A model generated the notes under the pieces. It was not told the DNA's origin. It saw only the letters and a list, made by a program, of their open reading frames with translations, and did no database searches. Shown here one piece after another: positions 5,926-7,153 of a DNA stretch of 7,153 nt (position 1 is its first letter; every line of letters starts with the position of its first letter). Source of the DNA: Bacteroidetes bacterium UBA955 (GTDB taxonomy: Bacteria > Bacteroidota > Bacteroidia > NS11-12g > UBA955). The stretch is from positions 1 through 7,153 of the forward strand of contig DBCP01000133.1 in NCBI GenBank assembly GCA_002293105.1. The letters run 5' to 3'. Made by a program: the position numbers and the translations under genes.

Positions 5926-7140
5926 GTGAGCGCCATCGCCTATAAATACCCCAAATCCTTTTGGATTATGTGCATTGGAGCGATGAGTTTCTTCTTGTCT
6001 TTCAATCTCATTCTTCCTGAATTAAACGATGAATTGCGCAACAGAGGTGGTGCAGAATTCGTAGGATGGATAATTCCCGCATTCTCTTTTAGCGCACTGA
6101 TTGCACGTCCGTTTAGCGGTTGGATCACCGACAATTTGGGTCGGCGTGTTGCCATGATCGGTGGATGTTTGTTCTGCATTATCGCGGGTTGTTTTTATCC
6201 TTGGGTGACTTCCGTTGCGGGGTTTTTGGTTGTTCGGGCGATTCATGGATTTTCCACAGGCTTCACCCCTACTGGTTTTACGGCGTTTACGGCGGATGTT
6301 GTAGAAGAATCGCATCGAGGCAGGGCCATGGGATGGCAAGGGATGTTTAACAATTTAGGAACGACCATTGGGTATGTGTTGGGCGCGTTAATCGCATTGC
6401 ATTTTGGTGTAGATTGGATGTATTACACGAGTGCTGCATTGGCAGCTACCGCTTGGTTGTTGTTTATGCAATTGCCTGAAACACGGGTAGAGAGCAACAA
6501 ACGAAAGTTTACATTTTCGCTGGGACAGTTGTTTTATTGGCCAGCATGGAAGCCCAGTTTGATTATGTTCTTGGTGTGTATTTCGTTGGGTTCTATTTTG
6601 ACTGTGATGGCCGACTTTACTTTGGCACTGGGTTATGAGAACAAAGGATTGTTCTTGAGTATTTACATTGGGGTTTCGCTCCTTTTTAGATTGGTAAGCG
6701 GTAGGATCAGCGATTTATTGGGGAGGGCTTGGAGCACGGCAATAGGTACGTTTTCCCAGGTGCTTTCTATGTTGATTTTGTTATACTTAGCCATACAGTT
6801 AAACCACCAAACCGATACAGGCTGCAAGGATTGCGGTATTCCCGGTTTTGCTTGGTTTGGCATGGCGGCCGTTTTTTACGGTATTGGCCAAGGATTTAAC
6901 GCCCCCAGTTTGTTTGCTTGGGCCAGTGATACCGCCGATGCGCAGCATCGCGGAAGGGCCATGGCGATGTTGTTCATGTTTTTGGAGTTGGGAATCATTG
7001 TGGGTGGACTAACAGCAAACTTTTTTATAGAAGGACACTCTTGGGATTATTTAGGGATTTTCGGTGTGAGCGGCGCTGGTTTTGCAGCCGGGTTGATACT
7101 CAGTTTGGCATGGATTGGAAACAGAAGAGGCCCGGCGTAG
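5926..7140 (+). CDS. MFS transporter, 12 transmembrane helices
   Basis: This 404-residue inner-membrane secondary transporter of the major facilitator superfamily probably exchanges or symports its solute with protons; the solute is unknown. Hydrophobic segments fall at about 12-32, 45-66, 74-92, 94-117, 138-160, 164-183, 206-229, 240-259, 268-289, 306-328, 344-367 and 375-397. Motif A between helices 2 and 3 is GWITDNLGRR (65-74), and its second-half counterpart between helices 8 and 9 is GRISDLLGRA (259-268). R104 with GFSTGF (108-113) and the ESHRGRAMG (128-136) and QHRGRAMA (340-347) repeats are typical of sugar and drug efflux-like branches. The loop between helices 9 and 10, predicted periplasmic, holds C300-K-D-C303. 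The start is GTG at 5926, which retains the whole first helix; the next in-frame ATG (5968) would cut into it. It is the last gene of the rightward operon after nadE (27 bp gap), and a terminator hairpin overlaps its final codons. Confidence 0.9.
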   Translation: MSAIAYKYPKSFWIMCIGAMSFFLSFNLILPELNDELRNRGGAEFVGWIIPAFSFSALIARPFSGWITDNLGRRVAMIGGCLFCIIAGCFYPWVTSVAGFLVVRAIHGFSTGFTPTGFTAFTADVVEESHRGRAMGWQGMFNNLGTTIGYVLGALIALHFGVDWMYYTSAALAATAWLLFMQLPETRVESNKRKFTFSLGQLFYWPAWKPSLIMFLVCISLGSILTVMADFTLALGYENKGLFLSIYIGVSLLFRLVSGRISDLLGRAWSTAIGTFSQVLSMLILLYLAIQLNHQTDTGCKDCGIPGFAWFGMAAVFYGIGQGFNAPSLFAWASDTADAQHRGRAMAMLFMFLELGIIVGGLTANFFIEGHSWDYLGIFGVSGAGFAAGLILSLAWIGNRRGPA

Positions 7141-7153
7141 CCGGGCCTCTTCT
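7123..7153 (+). terminator. Rho-independent terminator hairpin overlapping the MFS stop codon
   Basis: AGAAGAGGCCCGGC (7123-7136) pairs perfectly with GCCGGGCCTCTTCT (7140-7153) around a three-base GTA loop, a 14-bp stem with a GC-rich core. The stop codon TAG (7138-7140) sits at the loop and top of the stem, and the 5' arm encodes the last residues RRGPA. The stem reaches the window edge, so the expected T-tract cannot be seen. Confidence 0.8.

Overview
This window looks like ordinary chromosomal sequence from a member of the Bacteroidota. The evidence is a GldB-type gliding-motility lipoprotein, an outer-membrane beta-barrel of the kind abundant in this phylum, and starts without Shine-Dalgarno sequences. 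GldB points to a gliding or type IX secretion lineage (Flavobacteriia, Cytophagia or Sphingobacteriia/Chitinophagia grade) rather than an intestinal Bacteroides, but the sequence alone does not settle the genus. The DNA is moderate in GC. Genes are packed almost end to end, with no stretch over 300 bases lacking a gene and no mobile element, tRNA, rRNA or CRISPR.

The layout is two gene trains that diverge from one point near position 3420. Leftward (minus strand) run a gldB-like lipoprotein (2358-3416), a PaaI-type hotdog thioesterase (1876-2343), a class I SAM methyltransferase (1142-1879), a YdfG-like short-chain dehydrogenase (353-1129), and a SUI1/YciH-type translation factor whose last few codons lie beyond the left edge (1-318). 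Gaps are 14 bp, a 4-bp overlap, 12 bp and 34 bp, so this reads as one operon. Rightward (plus strand) run an outer-membrane beta-barrel protein (3424-4245), glutamine-dependent NAD+ synthetase NadE (4252-5898) and a 12-helix MFS transporter (5926-7140). Gaps are 6 and 27 bp, and the train ends in a perfect 14-bp hairpin that overlaps the transporter's stop codon.

The two trains begin only 7 bp apart, so any promoters at this point must lie inside the opposing gene's signal-peptide coding region. The common theme is partly envelope biology (GldB and a beta-barrel that might belong to the PorT-like group) and partly housekeeping metabolism (NAD synthesis, acyl thioester hydrolysis, hydroxy-acid oxidoreduction). 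I found no convincing new defence, mobile or biosynthetic system. The items most worth a second look are the divergent junction, a literal HExxH in the GldB protein whose expected distal glutamate is replaced by glutamine, a predicted periplasmic CxxC in the transporter, and a strong hairpin inside the methyltransferase gene.
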